Origin: Hungatella sp. UBA4396
GTDB taxonomy: Bacteria; Bacillota; Clostridia; Lachnospirales; Lachnospiraceae
Direction: 5' to 3'
DNA: 21,392 nucleotides
Assembly (NCBI GenBank): GCA_002389905.1
Contig: DGRE01000010.1
Location: 14,299-35,690 of the forward strand
Part shown: in pieces, positions 6,440 through 13,642 of the stretch
Numbering within the stretch: position 1 is the first letter of the stretch
How the letters are laid out: every line of letters begins with the position of its first letter
Program-made: the position numbers and the translations under genes
The notes under the pieces: generated by a model
What the model saw: only the letters and a program-made list of their open reading frames with translations
Database searches by the model: none
Told to the model about the DNA's origin: nothing

Positions 6440-6640
6440 ATGCAGATTAATAAAGATATGATAATCGGTCAGTTACTTGGACTTGATGAAAATATTGCCC
6501 CAATCTTAATGCGTGCGGGAATGCACTGCCTTGGCTGCCCATCTTCTCAGGCAGAGTCTTTAGAGGAAGCGTGTCAGGTTCATGGAATTGACTGTGATGT
6601 TCTGGTATCCCAGATTAATGAAATTCTGGCGGTTAGATAA
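6440..6640 (+). CDS. DUF1858 redox-disulfide domain protein
   Basis: 66 aa, the whole protein being one DUF1858 domain. It has the family start (MQINKDMIIGQLLGLDENI), a conserved helix (APILMRAGM), and the CxxC pair Cys32/Cys35 in HCLGCPSSQAESLEEA. Such small proteins are known as hybrid-cluster-protein-associated redox disulfide domains and are common in anaerobes; their exact partner is not established. AAGGAGG (6425-6431) precedes the ATG at 6440. It is transcribed divergently from the pfl operon and ends at a strong terminator, so it forms its own unit. The neighbouring PFL genes suggest a redox setting, but no direct link can be seen. Confidence 0.88.
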   Translation: MQINKDMIIGQLLGLDENIAPILMRAGMHCLGCPSSQAESLEEACQVHGIDCDVLVSQINEILAVR

Positions 6641-6652
6641 CATCAGTTATTG

Positions 6653-6682
6653 GAGGCAGGTCTTATGGACCTGCCTCTTTTT
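6653..6682 (+). terminator. Terminator after the DUF1858 gene
   Basis: GAGGCAGGTC (6653-6662) pairs perfectly with GACCTGCCTC (6668-6677) across a 5-base loop, followed by five Ts. Confidence 0.92.
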
Positions 6683-6731
6683 AGGTTCTCTGTCATATTT
6701 CACTGAAAAAACTTTAAGTTTAATTCTAATT

Positions 6732-8057
6732 TCAGGAACGGTACATCTTCATATAATCTCCGTGAGCCTCCACCAGTTCATCCACCATGCTCCGAATATC
6801 CTTAATGTTAAGCTCCGCAGCAGTATGGGGATCCAGCATGGCAGCCTGATAAATCTTGTTGATATCTCTGTCATGGGCTGCCTCTATGGTGAGAAGCTGA
6901 GGGTTGATGTTGGTCACGTTCATGGCTGCCAATTGGGTAGGAATCCGTCCCACATGGCAGGGAGTGATTCCGCTTCCGTCTACCAGACAGGGAACCTCCA
7001 CGCAGGCCTCGGCAGGAAGGTTGTCGATCAGTCCGTGATTCAGCACATTTGCACCGATTTTATAAGGCTTGTTGGTGATAATGGCTTCCATGATATAAGA
7101 AGCGTACTCATGGGAACGGGTGTGGGTGACCTTTCCGTCATTCAAGATGGAGTTCTTTTCCTCTTCCCATTCATTGATCTGCCTGATACAGCGGCGCGGA
7201 TATTCATCTAAGGGAATCTGGAATTCTTCGATCATTTCCGGATACCTGTATTTTATGAAAAATGGGTTATATTCTGCATTGTGTTCGCTGGATTCCGTAC
7301 AATAATATCCCAAATGTTTTATGTATTCAAAGCGGACCATATCCTTGTGCTTTTCCCTTTGATTTTTCTCAAGGGCTTTCTGGCGGATGATGGGGTAAAG
7401 GTCATTTCCATCTTTGTCATAAAGATTTAAAAGCCAGGCCATGTGGTTGATTCCTGCAATCAGCTCAGTTCTGCCCTCCAGCTTATCCTCCATATCAAGC
7501 CCCTTCAGTAACTTTTCGGAGCATACCTGTACGCTGTGGCATAACCCCACCGTTTTAATGCTGGTGTAGCGCTGCATATATCCGGTCAATATGGACATTG
7601 GATTGGTATAATTGAGGAAATAAGCATCCGGGCATACCTCTTCCATATCCCTTGCAAACTCCTCCATAACAGGGATGGTACGGAGCCCCCTCATAATTCC
7701 TCCGATTCCAAGGGTGTCTGCAATGGTCTGTCTTAAGCCGTATTTTTTTGGGATTTCAAAATCTGTAATGGTGCAGGGATCGTAGCCGCCCACCTGGATG
7801 GCATTTACCACAAAGGAAGCTCCCTTTAATGCCGCCTTCCGGTTTTCCACCCCTAAAAAGGTCTTGATGGCCGCCCGGCTTTCATTCACATTTTTGTTGA
7901 TTGCACTTAAAATAATTTCTGAATCCTTAAGGCGTCCTTCATTAATGTCATAAAGGGCGATCTCCGCGTCCTGAAGGGCGGGGGTACACATGCAGTCTCC
8001 CAGAACATTTCTGGCAAATATGGTACTTCCTGCCCCTAAAAAAGTGATTTTTACCAT
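6732..8057 (-). CDS. melA: Glycoside hydrolase family 4 alpha-galactosidase
   Basis: 441 aa, normal GH4 length. GH4 enzymes use NAD+ and a divalent metal and cleave by oxidation-elimination. Visible features: the Rossmann NAD loop FLGAGSTIFA (6-15), ALYDIN after strand 2, NPM at 152-154, the metal-ligand motif C173-H174-S175-V176, and His205 in GINHMAW. The CHSV form of that motif marks GH4 alpha-galactosidases (MelA type), rather than phospho-alpha-glucosidases or alpha-glucuronidases. The protein has no signal peptide and is cytoplasmic, so its galactosides must be imported; no transporter or PTS gene lies nearby. The ATG at 8057 follows AGGAGG (8070-8065). The divergent AraC gene is the likely regulator. 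Confidence 0.9.
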   Translation of the reverse strand: MVKITFLGAGSTIFARNVLGDCMCTPALQDAEIALYDINEGRLKDSEIILSAINKNVNESRAAIKTFLGVENRKAALKGASFVVNAIQVGGYDPCTITDFEIPKKYGLRQTIADTLGIGGIMRGLRTIPVMEEFARDMEEVCPDAYFLNYTNPMSILTGYMQRYTSIKTVGLCHSVQVCSEKLLKGLDMEDKLEGRTELIAGINHMAWLLNLYDKDGNDLYPIIRQKALEKNQREKHKDMVRFEYIKHLGYYCTESSEHNAEYNPFFIKYRYPEMIEEFQIPLDEYPRRCIRQINEWEEEKNSILNDGKVTHTRSHEYASYIMEAIITNKPYKIGANVLNHGLIDNLPAEACVEVPCLVDGSGITPCHVGRIPTQLAAMNVTNINPQLLTIEAAHDRDINKIYQAAMLDPHTAAELNIKDIRSMVDELVEAHGDYMKMYRS

Positions 8058-8078
8058 GATATTTCCTCCTCGTTTCTG

Positions 8079-8107
8079 TTGTACCGCTCATGAGAATATT
8101 GTATAAT
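8079..8107 (+). promoter_or_regulatory. Promoter of the araC-type gene in the divergent region
   Basis: TTGTAC (8079-8084), a 17-base spacer and TATAAT (8102-8107). The leader to the ATG at 8174 would be about 60 bases. Confidence 0.6.
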
Positions 8108-8129
8108 TACCAGGTGGAAAAAGATAGGG

Positions 8130-8149
8130 AAATTGTTTCATAAAATTGT
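8130..8149. promoter_or_regulatory. Candidate AraC-type operator, direct repeat AAATTGT
   Basis: AAATTGT occurs at 8130-8136 and again at 8143-8149, 13 bases apart, upstream of the leftward melA start and downstream of the predicted start of the regulator transcript. AraC-family proteins bind direct-repeat half-sites upstream of the promoter they activate, which fits activation of melA. Based on spacing and position only. Confidence 0.35.
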
Positions 8150-8173
8150 CGTTTTGTTGCATGGAGGGTGAAG

Positions 8174-8974
8174 ATGAACCAGGGAAGCAGGGGCATAACC
8201 ATATATAACTGCGGCCATGAGCAGTGTGCGGCCGGACACTTTTTTGGACCGGCTATCCGGAAACACTATCTGATGCATGTGGTGTTTAAGGGAAAGGGGA
8301 TTTACCGGGCCGGAGGAGAGGAGTATGCCCTGGGGGCAGGAGATGCATTCTTAATTAAGCCTCAGGAGGTCACTTATTACAGGGCCGATGAGAAAGACCC
8401 GTGGGAATATGCCTGGGTGGCATTTGCAGGCAATGAAGCGGAGAGGCTCCTTTCGCAATACCGGCAGGAGGAAAAGGGCTATGTGTACCGGTTCGGAAAA
8501 GAAGAGGGCTGGCAGCCGCCCATGTCCCTTTTGGTGGAGTCCTTTCAGAACGGAAGGCACAACATGGATGAAATGACCGGATATTTCTACCTCCTGTTCT
8601 CCAAATTTCCAAGGGACTGGAGGGAAATGGACTACGAACAGCGTTATCTGTCAGGGGCGGAAGGGTATATTCACCATAATTACAGCTACCCCATACAGAT
8701 TCATGACGTAGCCAGGCATGTGGGAATTGACCGGACCTACCTTTATAAGCTGTTTGTGAAATATAAGGGGATTTCCCCCAAGCATTATCTGACCGCTTAC
8801 CGGATCACAGAGTCGAAGCGGCTGTTGGAACATACCGGGCTTACGATTACGGAAATCGGCCTATCCTGCGGCTTTCACGATGCCTCGGTGTTCTGCAAAA
8901 GCTTTCTGCTGTCAGAAGGGGAATCCCCCCTCCAATACCGGAAGAGGATAAAGGAGAAGAGGGGGAAGCAGTAA
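8174..8974 (+). CDS. AraC-family regulator, probably of the alpha-galactosidase gene
   Basis: 266 aa. Residues about 10-100 form the cupin-like sugar-binding domain (GKGIYRAGGEEYALGAGDAF, then IKPQEVTYYRA). Residues about 160-262 are the double helix-turn-helix: IQIHDVARHVGIDRTYLYKL (first HTH), ISPKHYLTAYRI, and LTITEIGLSCGFHDASVFCK (second HTH), ending SPLQYRKRIK. I use the ATG at 8174 because GGAGG (8163-8167) lies six bases upstream; the GTG at 8168 would abut that site. It is divergent from melA, so an alpha-galactoside such as melibiose or raffinose is the likely effector, by analogy with MelR, MsmR and RafR. Confidence 0.88.
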   Translation: MNQGSRGITIYNCGHEQCAAGHFFGPAIRKHYLMHVVFKGKGIYRAGGEEYALGAGDAFLIKPQEVTYYRADEKDPWEYAWVAFAGNEAERLLSQYRQEEKGYVYRFGKEEGWQPPMSLLVESFQNGRHNMDEMTGYFYLLFSKFPRDWREMDYEQRYLSGAEGYIHHNYSYPIQIHDVARHVGIDRTYLYKLFVKYKGISPKHYLTAYRITESKRLLEHTGLTITEIGLSCGFHDASVFCKSFLLSEGESPLQYRKRIKEKRGKQ

Positions 8975-8981
8975 AAAGTGG

Positions 8982-9010
8982 TTGAGCAAGCCCATTGAGT
9001 GTGATATGCT
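8982..9010 (+). promoter_or_regulatory. Possible promoter of the alpha/beta hydrolase gene
   Basis: TTGAGC (8982-8987), a 17-base spacer and TATGCT (9005-9010). Moderate match; the hydrolase could also be read from the regulator's promoter. Confidence 0.4.
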
Positions 9011-9070
9011 GGTAACCTGAAAGAAATGTGCTGGAAAAGAAGGAATTCGGGGAAAGGAGAGATGACCTTC

Positions 9071-9958
9071 ATGAGTTTAAAATCAGAGATGACCAGGATT
9101 TTTGCAGCTATAGGTAAAAGGGAAGAGAAAATGGCCTTTGCTCTGGAGCAGCCGTCCAGAGGAAGCCGGGAATTGGATCAGGACCGGTTTTCAAAGAAGG
9201 TGCGGGTAAAGTCCTGGAACGTAGATGGCTTCCCGGGAGTGACCATAAACGGAAGCTACGTGAAAAATGACCACATTCTCATGGTGCCCGGAGGCGCCTA
9301 CACTTTGGAGCCGTCAAACCGTTACAGGGAACTGGGAGAGCATTTTGCCATAAATGAACAGGTGAGAGTGTCCATACTCCAATGCCCTTTAGCACCGGAA
9401 TACACAGCCTTAGCCGCCCATCAATATTTGATCCATGCATACCTCTGTCTGAGGGAAGAGTATCCTGAGGATAAATTTTTCCTGTTGGGAGATTTTTCCG
9501 GAGGCGGTCTGGCCCTTGCATTTTTGCAGGAATTAAGGAACAAGGGCCTGCCCATGCCGGAGCGCACTGCCGTTATTTCGCCATGGCTTGACCTGGGCCT
9601 TGACAATCCTAAGATAAAAATAGCAAAAAAGTCAGATCCCATCCTTCCGGTGGAGGCATTAAAGGAGGCGGGGACCCGTTATCGGGGTGCCTTAGAGCCT
9701 GATGATCCCCTGGTTTCCCCCCTTTACGGAGACTGGAACCATCTGGGGCAGATTCTGGTGTTGTCCGGAACGGAGGAGATTCTGACTCCTGATTGTGAGC
9801 TTCTGGCGGAAAAGGCCAAAGCATTAAAAGAAACAAAAATCCTTTATAAAAAAGGAGCAAGGATGATCCATAACTGGATATTAATTCCCTGCAGAGAGAC
9901 TGATGCCACTCTGGAACTGGTTGCCATGTTTTTTCTGGAGGAAGCTTTGGGATTTTAA
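9071..9958 (+). CDS. Alpha/beta hydrolase of the HSL type with a degenerate active site
   Basis: 295 aa. The order of motifs is that of the hormone-sensitive lipase (alpha/beta hydrolase 3) family, but each is altered. The oxyanion HGGGY is VPGGAY (72-77). The nucleophile elbow GDSAGG reads GDFSGG (140-145), which places Phe142 where the serine should be and a serine one position later. The acid box, usually GTDEIL, is GTEEIL (233-238). His267 remains in MIHNW. Either it is catalytically dead and binds something, or the shifted Ser143 has been recruited. Two starts are possible, ATG 9062 and ATG 9071; GGAG at 9056-9059 better suits 9071. Its neighbours give no substrate hint. It is cytoplasmic, with no signal peptide. 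Confidence 0.8.
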   Translation: MSLKSEMTRIFAAIGKREEKMAFALEQPSRGSRELDQDRFSKKVRVKSWNVDGFPGVTINGSYVKNDHILMVPGGAYTLEPSNRYRELGEHFAINEQVRVSILQCPLAPEYTALAAHQYLIHAYLCLREEYPEDKFFLLGDFSGGGLALAFLQELRNKGLPMPERTAVISPWLDLGLDNPKIKIAKKSDPILPVEALKEAGTRYRGALEPDDPLVSPLYGDWNHLGQILVLSGTEEILTPDCELLAEKAKALKETKILYKKGARMIHNWILIPCRETDATLELVAMFFLEEALGF

Positions 9959-9974
9959 GGTTCCTGGGAATACA

Positions 9975-10016
9975 AAAATGAGGTTCGCCCTGTATAAAAG
10001 GGCTGAACCTCATTTT
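9975..10016. terminator. Bidirectional terminator between hydrolase and mecA
   Basis: AAAATGAGGTTC (9975-9986) pairs with GAACCTCATTTT (10005-10016), extended by GCCC (9987-9990) with GGGC (10000-10003) and one bulged T. It serves both the rightward hydrolase and the leftward mecA (stop at 10028). Confidence 0.9.
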
Positions 10017-10027
10017 GATGTTTTTAT

Positions 10028-10747
10028 TTAAAGCTTTGCCAGAGACTGAAGGGCATGATCCTTGATCAGCACCTCGTAATGTTCCATAAAATACGCTTCA
10101 GAGGCGTAATCCTGATGGACCTTGGTGCCGTACTCTGCAAGCAGATTACAGACACGGCTGAAATTCTGGGACTTTTCAGGAGTGTTGCGGACCACTAGAT
10201 AATATTGTCTGGAGTCTGGTTTTTTGTATAATGTATTTTCTCCATCGTAAACCTGTCCGATGGTCCTTGCAGCGTCAGAGATCTGATCCAGATTCTGAAA
10301 GCAGTAGATTCTTATAGCTGAGGAGCCTGACGGTTCCTTTGGCTGTTTTTCTTCCGGTTCTTCCTTTTTATCGATTCCCAGCAGGCTCAGCAGCCCATCG
10401 GCACCTTCTAAAAGCTCGCTGGCCAAATCATTTGATATAGAGTCTAAGTCTCCCTCAGAAGACGGTGAAAACTTTGCAAACCTGGTATCTAATTCTTCCG
10501 GGTCTTCAATTTTTGTGATGACCAGCATCACGCTTTCGTTAGACAAGGGAATTGCTTCTACCATGAGAGGAATATCTTCTGCTTCAAACCCCACCTCATT
10601 GGAGGCTTTCTGAATCATTTCGCGGAACAGGCTGCGTGCTTTTTCACTGCCATAAGCAAGTTCGCCTAAGTTAAGGTTCCGGAGGCTTAGATCAAAGCTG
10701 GTAAGCGTACAGCGGATCTGGTTTTCGTTGATACGTTCTATCTTCAT
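10028..10747 (-). CDS. mecA: Adaptor protein MecA
   Basis: 239 aa, slightly longer than B. subtilis MecA. It opens with MKIERINENQIRCTLTSFDL, the conserved start of the substrate-binding N-terminal domain (1-90). An acidic, Pro/Lys-rich linker follows (about 92-140), then the C-terminal ClpC-binding domain (about 142-239) with AIRIYCFQNLDQISDAAR and YGTKVHQDYASEAYFMEHYE (two conserved blocks). MecA brings substrates to the ClpCP protease and, in Bacillus, restrains competence by targeting ComK. In clostridia its targets are largely unknown. AGGAAG precedes the ATG at 10747. It is monocistronic, with a promoter at 10807-10836 and the shared terminator. Confidence 0.93.
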   Translation of the reverse strand: MKIERINENQIRCTLTSFDLSLRNLNLGELAYGSEKARSLFREMIQKASNEVGFEAEDIPLMVEAIPLSNESVMLVITKIEDPEELDTRFAKFSPSSEGDLDSISNDLASELLEGADGLLSLLGIDKKEEPEEKQPKEPSGSSAIRIYCFQNLDQISDAARTIGQVYDGENTLYKKPDSRQYYLVVRNTPEKSQNFSRVCNLLAEYGTKVHQDYASEAYFMEHYEVLIKDHALQSLAKL

Positions 10748-10806
10748 AGGATCACTTCCTGTTCTTTAAAAATGATGAATAAATATTTACATACTTCCTC
10801 AACATA

Positions 10807-10836
10807 ACTATACTATATAATATAGCAAAAAGGCAA
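10807..10836 (-). promoter_or_regulatory. Promoter of mecA
   Basis: Reading leftward, TTGCCT (10836-10831), an 18-base spacer and TATAGT (10812-10807), in an AT-rich region about 60 bases before the start. Confidence 0.55.
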
Positions 10837-10858
10837 TTACTATGTGAAAAAGTTTATA

Positions 10859-10891
10859 TAAATTTAAGGTTTAAATGTAAATGCAGGGAAG
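10859..10891 (+). repeat. 33-bp repeat, copy 1
   Basis: Begins TAAATTTAAGGTTT and ends AGGGAAG. It matches 15981-16013 in the same direction at 29 of 33 positions. It lies in the 371-base gap between mecA and the busR-like gene. The shorter word GTAAATGCAGG in this copy recurs at 10965-10975. The rest of the gap holds only the two divergent promoters. Confidence 0.6.
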
Positions 10892-10993
10892 CTCTTATCA
10901 ATTCTGGAGATTCTCTGTTTAAGCCTGAAAATGATACTAAGTTCCGTGGTTTTATATCTTTATGGTAAATGCAGGAACCGAGGAAGCATATAA

Positions 10994-11022
10994 TTGCAAA
11001 TTTGTCAACAACATGGTAAAAT
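10994..11022 (+). promoter_or_regulatory. Promoter of the busR-like gene
   Basis: TTGCAA (10994-10999), a 17-base spacer ending in TGG (extended -10) and TAAAAT (11017-11022). The TTG start codon is about 97 bases downstream. Confidence 0.6.
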
Positions 11023-11118
11023 GTAAAGGGATGCAGTACGATGGTTACAACAAATAAACCAGTTCTGCATAAGACACAAATTTGAAAAAACAAAAATACA
11101 TGATAGGAGCTATGGTTC

Positions 11119-11748
11119 TTGGAAAAAACAAGTGTTGCACCGGTTTACTCTCAAGTTGCTCTTGACATTGCTTTACGGATAAGCAGGGGTGAATTGAAAG
11201 AAAATACGAAAATTTATGGACGTTCACTTATGGCTTCGGAATACGGGGTCTCTCCTGAGACCATCCGCAAGGCAATTAAGCTTCTTGAGGATATGGATAT
11301 TGTTGAGACGAAACAAAACAGCGGTTCTCTGGTGGTTTCCGCCGAACATGCTGTAGAATATGTCCGCCGCTTCTCCCAGCGCAATGATATTCGTACTTAT
11401 CAAAATCAACTTGATGATCTTTTATCCCGGCATGCATCCCTTTCCCGTGAAATAAGCGATGCCGCCGCCGCCATTGTACGTGTTAACGAAAAGTTTTCAA
11501 AGACTACCCCGTTTATCAATTATGAAACGCCGGTTCCAGCTGATTCGCCGATTTTGGGATACACGCTTGGAGAGTTGTCATTTTGGCAGAGAACAGCCGC
11601 AACTGTAATAGCCATAAGGCGCGGAGATAAGATCGTTCTTTCTCCAGGCCCTTATGCTTCGATCCAGTCCGGGGATATCATTGTTTACATTGGTGATGTT
11701 AAGTGTGTTGAAGCAGTAAGCTCCTTTTTGGAAAAGGGGATAATCTGA
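11119..11748 (+). CDS. busR: BusR-like GntR/RCK_C regulator, predicted c-di-AMP-responsive repressor of osmolyte uptake
   Basis: 209 aa. Residues 6-75 are a GntR-type winged HTH (YSQVALDIALRISRGEL, SLMASEYGVSPETIRKAIKL). Residues about 85-127 are a predicted coiled coil. Residues about 145-209 are a TrkA_C/RCK_C domain (LGYTLGELSFWQRTAATVIA, SGDIIVYIGD). This is the architecture of BusR of Lactococcus and Streptococcus, which binds c-di-AMP through RCK_C and represses the glycine-betaine transporter. The compatible-solute ABC operon next door supports the same role. It uses a TTG start at 11119, set by AGGAGC (11105-11110); an ATG at 11112 is in another frame. It has its own promoter and a terminator at 11777-11804, so regulator and transporter are separate units. 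Confidence 0.88.
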   Translation: MEKTSVAPVYSQVALDIALRISRGELKENTKIYGRSLMASEYGVSPETIRKAIKLLEDMDIVETKQNSGSLVVSAEHAVEYVRRFSQRNDIRTYQNQLDDLLSRHASLSREISDAAAAIVRVNEKFSKTTPFINYETPVPADSPILGYTLGELSFWQRTAATVIAIRRGDKIVLSPGPYASIQSGDIIVYIGDVKCVEAVSSFLEKGII

Positions 11749-11776
11749 ACAGAAATTCATTATTACACGAAAGAAG

Positions 11777-11804
11777 CATACCTCTTTTTCTGAGGTATGT
11801 TTTT
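11777..11804 (+). terminator. Terminator after the busR-like gene
   Basis: CATACCTC (11777-11784) pairs with GAGGTATG (11792-11799), followed by five Ts. Confidence 0.85.
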
Positions 11805-11811
11805 GTTTATC

Positions 11812-11841
11812 TTGACTTTTGCCAACTTTATAACATATAAT
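11812..11841 (+). promoter_or_regulatory. Promoter of the OpuC-type operon
   Basis: TTGACT (11812-11817), an 18-base spacer and TATAAT (11836-11841). The first gene starts 36 bases after the -10 box. Confidence 0.8.
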
Positions 11842-11851
11842 TAAGTTGGCA
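11820..11851. promoter_or_regulatory. Inverted repeat around the operon promoter, candidate BusR operator
   Basis: TGCCAACTT (11820-11828) and AAGTTGGCA (11843-11851) are perfect 9-base arms with 14 bases between them. The repeat begins in the promoter spacer and encloses the -10 box, so bound protein would block RNA polymerase. That suits repression by the BusR-like protein next door. Confidence 0.6.
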
Positions 11852-11876
11852 GTTTTTCCAGGGAAGGAGAAGATAC

Positions 11877-13001
11877 ATGATTGAATTTCGAAATGTAAGT
11901 AAGAGTTACGGAAAAGACCTAGTCCTTGATAATTTGAGCTTTGAGATAAAGGAAGGTCAGTTTGCTGTTCTGATTGGCCAATCAGGCTGCGGGAAAACCA
12001 CAACACTTAAGTCCATTAACAGATTAATTGAACCTGACAGCGGACATATCTTTGTAGGCGGGAAGGAAATCTCCAATACAGATCCGGTAAAGCTGCGTCG
12101 CAGCATCGGCTATGTAATCCAGCAAATAGGATTATTTCCCAATATGACTATTGCGCAAAACATCGGTGTTGTTCCCAAGCGTCTGAAGTACGAAAAAGAA
12201 GAGATCCTGCGCATTACCCGTGAATTAATGGATATGGTCGGCTTATCTTATGAAGAATACGGACATAAATATCCATCGGAGCTGTCCGGCGGACAGCAGC
12301 AGAGAATCGGCGTGCTGAGGGCGCTGGCTGCATCGCCTTCCATCGTGCTTATGGATGAGCCCTTTGGTGCTTTGGACCCTATGACCCGCAGCATACTGCA
12401 GGAGGAAATTATACGCCTGCATAAAAAGCTGAATAAGACTTTTGTATTTGTCACCCATGATATGGACGAGGCATTGAAGCTTGCAGACATAATTATCTTT
12501 ATGGACAAAGGCCGCATTCTCCAGATGGCAACTCCTGAAGAAATGCTGGAAAATCCGACAAGTGATCTGATCCGTTCCTTTATGGGCAAGCGGATTAGCG
12601 ACAGTACTCCGGTATACTTAACAGTTTCCGACTTTATGCGGCCTGATCCCATCAGTGTATACAAAAGCCGCAGTATCCGGGAGTGTACTGCTATTATGGC
12701 ACGGCGTAATATCGACTCACTTTTGATTAAGAATGACGATGACACCTATGCTGGAGTCATCACTGTCAACGGTATTAAAAAATCAGGTAAAACAACCGGT
12801 TCTATCGGTGAACTTCCCATTTCTCAAAACACAATTTCTTATGTGACGGAGGATGCTTCTGAGGCATTTGATAAATTATTGAATTCCGACAACGACTATG
12901 TGGTTGCGCTAAATGAGGACGACACAATTGCAGGAATCGTAACCAAAACCAGTATGGTAAGAGCCATGGCTGATGCATTGTGGGGAGGGGATGGCTCATG
13001 A
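11877..13001 (+). CDS. opuCA: Osmoprotectant ABC transporter ATPase with tandem CBS domains (OpuCA-like)
   Basis: 374 aa. The ATPase domain (1-240) has Walker A GQSGCGKTT (34-42), Q-loop IQQIGLFP, signature LSGGQ (136-140), Walker B IVLMDEP with Asp160-Glu161, and the switch histidine in FVTHD (191-195). Two CBS domains follow (about 251-310 and 315-366). In ProV/OpuA-type ATPases these sense ionic strength or, in some Firmicutes (OpuCA), bind c-di-AMP. With the BusR-like regulator this predicts control by c-di-AMP at both transcription and transport. AAGGAGA precedes the ATG at 11877. The stop overlaps the next start (ATGA). Confidence 0.92.
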   Translation: MIEFRNVSKSYGKDLVLDNLSFEIKEGQFAVLIGQSGCGKTTTLKSINRLIEPDSGHIFVGGKEISNTDPVKLRRSIGYVIQQIGLFPNMTIAQNIGVVPKRLKYEKEEILRITRELMDMVGLSYEEYGHKYPSELSGGQQQRIGVLRALAASPSIVLMDEPFGALDPMTRSILQEEIIRLHKKLNKTFVFVTHDMDEALKLADIIIFMDKGRILQMATPEEMLENPTSDLIRSFMGKRISDSTPVYLTVSDFMRPDPISVYKSRSIRECTAIMARRNIDSLLIKNDDDTYAGVITVNGIKKSGKTTGSIGELPISQNTISYVTEDASEAFDKLLNSDNDYVVALNEDDTIAGIVTKTSMVRAMADALWGGDGS

Positions 13002-13642
13002 CATTTTGGGAACTTTACGGACAAAAACTGATCGTTGCCATTGGCGTGCATTTCTTGTATGTGCTTGTGTCAGTCTCCATTGGATTTTTTGCAGCCTTGG
13101 TTCTGGGAATTTTCCTCTCACGGGTTCCTGGTATTGCCAAGGGGGTCATTCCGTTGATTTCCGTATTTCAGACCATTCCCGGAATTGTATTTATCGCTCT
13201 GCTGTTTTTGTGGCTGGGCATGGTGCCGGCTGCTGCAGTGGCCGCACTTGCCATCTATGCAATATTTCCGATTCTGAAAAACACCTATGTAGGACTGCTT
13301 TCGGTTCCTGACAGCCTCCTGGAAGCAGCCAGGGGATGTGGGATGTCAAAGATGCAGAGCCTGTTTGAGGTAGAACTTCCCCTTGCCACACCTTCTATCA
13401 TCGGTGGGCTGCGTATGTCCACGGTATATACCGTAAGCTGGGCGGTTCTGGCATCTATGATCGGCCTTGGCGGTCTTGGTGAATTTATATATATTGGAAT
13501 CGCCACCAACAATAATGCTCTGATTATAGCAGGAGCTGTTCCATCTGGGATAATGGCCATTACACTGAGTCTTCTGATTGATTTTGTAAAAAGGCGGCTG
13601 ACCCGGGGACCTGAAAAGGAGGTGGCCGCCAATGACAAGTAA
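12998..13642 (+). CDS. opuCB: Osmoprotectant ABC transporter permease 1 (OpuCB-like)
   Basis: 214 aa with about five or six hydrophobic helices. The permease coupling loop is visible: SVPDSLLEAARGCGMSKMQ, then LPLATPSIIGGLR (EAA motif region). It resembles OpuCB/ProW, which carry glycine betaine, carnitine or choline across the membrane. I start at the ATG at 12998 (MTFWELYGQK) because GGGGAGGGG (12982-12990) precedes it and it overlaps the ATPase stop by four bases, suggesting coupled translation; a GTG at 12980 would lie before the ribosome site. Its end overlaps the next gene by 11 bases. Confidence 0.88.
   Translation: MTFWELYGQKLIVAIGVHFLYVLVSVSIGFFAALVLGIFLSRVPGIAKGVIPLISVFQTIPGIVFIALLFLWLGMVPAAAVAALAIYAIFPILKNTYVGLLSVPDSLLEAARGCGMSKMQSLFEVELPLATPSIIGGLRMSTVYTVSWAVLASMIGLGGLGEFIYIGIATNNNALIIAGAVPSGIMAITLSLLIDFVKRRLTRGPEKEVAANDK

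Noticed and set aside
6582..7211. Rightward frame across the DUF1858 terminator into melA
   Set aside because: It runs through a strong terminator and is antisense to melA for most of its length.
12248..12745. Leftward 165-codon frame inside opuCA
   Set aside because: Antisense shadow; the rightward frame has all ABC and CBS motifs.
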